From: an uncultured Bacteriovorax sp.
GTDB taxonomy: Bacteria > Bdellovibrionota > Bacteriovoracia > Bacteriovoracales > Bacteriovoracaceae
Direction: 5' to 3'
Length of the DNA stretch: 6,149 nt
NCBI GenBank assembly: GCA_943914745.1
Contig: CALUDF010000201.1
Location: forward strand, 1 to 6,149
In this document: one piece after another, positions 6,100 through 6,149 of the stretch
How positions within the stretch are numbered: the first letter of the stretch is position 1
Layout: each line of letters starts with the position of its first letter
The notes under the pieces: generated by a model
What the model saw: only the letters and a program-made list of their open reading frames with translations
Database searches by the model: none
Told to the model about the DNA's origin: nothing
Position numbers and translations under genes: made by a program

Positions 6100-6149
6100 A
6101 TGCCACAAATATCATCATTTTTCGCAATTACCATCTACATGTACTACGC
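6100..6149 (+). CDS. DUF4160 family protein, N-terminus only (cut by window edge)
   Basis: Sixteen codons are visible and read MPQISSFFAITIYMYY. This closely resembles the N-terminus of DUF4160 proteins, which commonly begin MPxIS-F-x-G-IxIYMYF and continue into an NPPHxHA-like motif that would lie outside the window. DUF4160 proteins are small (about 80-100 residues) and are often encoded next to a DUF2442 protein in pairs resembling toxin-antitoxin modules; their biochemical role is unsettled. The gene runs away from the carbohydrate genes and may mark the edge of that cluster. The call rests on a short match plus a strong ribosome site. Confidence 0.65.
   Translation, partial: MPQISSFFAITIYMYY

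Noticed and set aside
1..6149. CRISPR arrays, tRNA or rRNA genes, insertion sequences
   Set aside because: No regularly spaced repeats, cloverleaf-like segments, rRNA signatures, transposase motifs or terminal inverted repeats were seen on either strand.

Overview
The window carries part of a cell-surface carbohydrate locus with a nonulosonic acid (sialic, legionaminic or pseudaminic acid type) core. It holds five genes that can be assigned, plus a sixth cut off at the right edge. Gene density, Shine-Dalgarno sites and gene families indicate a bacterium. A Wzy/WaaL-type membrane protein together with PseB suggests a Gram-negative with glycosylated flagella, O-antigen or capsule. The DNA is moderately AT-rich, intergenic stretches are very AT-rich, and AGA is a common arginine codon. 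A Bdellovibrio/Bacteriovorax-like or related lineage would fit, but that is only a guess and nothing here proves the taxon.

Layout. Positions 1-941 (minus) hold pseB, the inverting UDP-GlcNAc 4,6-dehydratase, missing only its last ~20 residues at the left edge. A 112-bp AT-rich divergent intergenic region separates it from a tight two-gene plus-strand operon. The first gene (1054-1728) is a NeuA/LegF-type CMP-nonulosonate cytidylyltransferase. Its stop codon directly abuts the second gene (1729-3999), which encodes an unusual 756-residue fusion: CBS-domain pair, NeuB-type condensing synthase, SAF domain, and a C-terminal endonuclease IV / sugar-isomerase-like TIM barrel. A 13-bp hairpin at 4007-4036 ends this operon. 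The same hairpin includes the stop codon and last five sense codons of the convergent gene at 4020-5195 (minus), an O-antigen polymerase/ligase-like membrane protein. Upstream of that gene on the same strand (5297-6019) is a UPF0489/C5orf22-like protein with arginase-type metal motifs. At the right edge (6100-6149) a DUF4160 gene begins in the plus direction behind a good Shine-Dalgarno site.

How it fits together. PseB makes a 4-keto-6-deoxy UDP sugar on the route to pseudaminic acid. The fused NeuB domain would condense a 6-carbon amino sugar with phosphoenolpyruvate to give a 9-carbon ulosonic acid, and the cytidylyltransferase would activate it with CTP. The Wzy/WaaL-like protein would polymerise or transfer a glycan. 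The enzymes between PseB and the synthase (aminotransferase, acetyltransferase, UDP-sugar hydrolase) are not in this window. The cytidylyltransferase looks more like NeuA/LegF than PseF, so the final sugar cannot be named from this sequence. The fusion protein is the most distinctive element.
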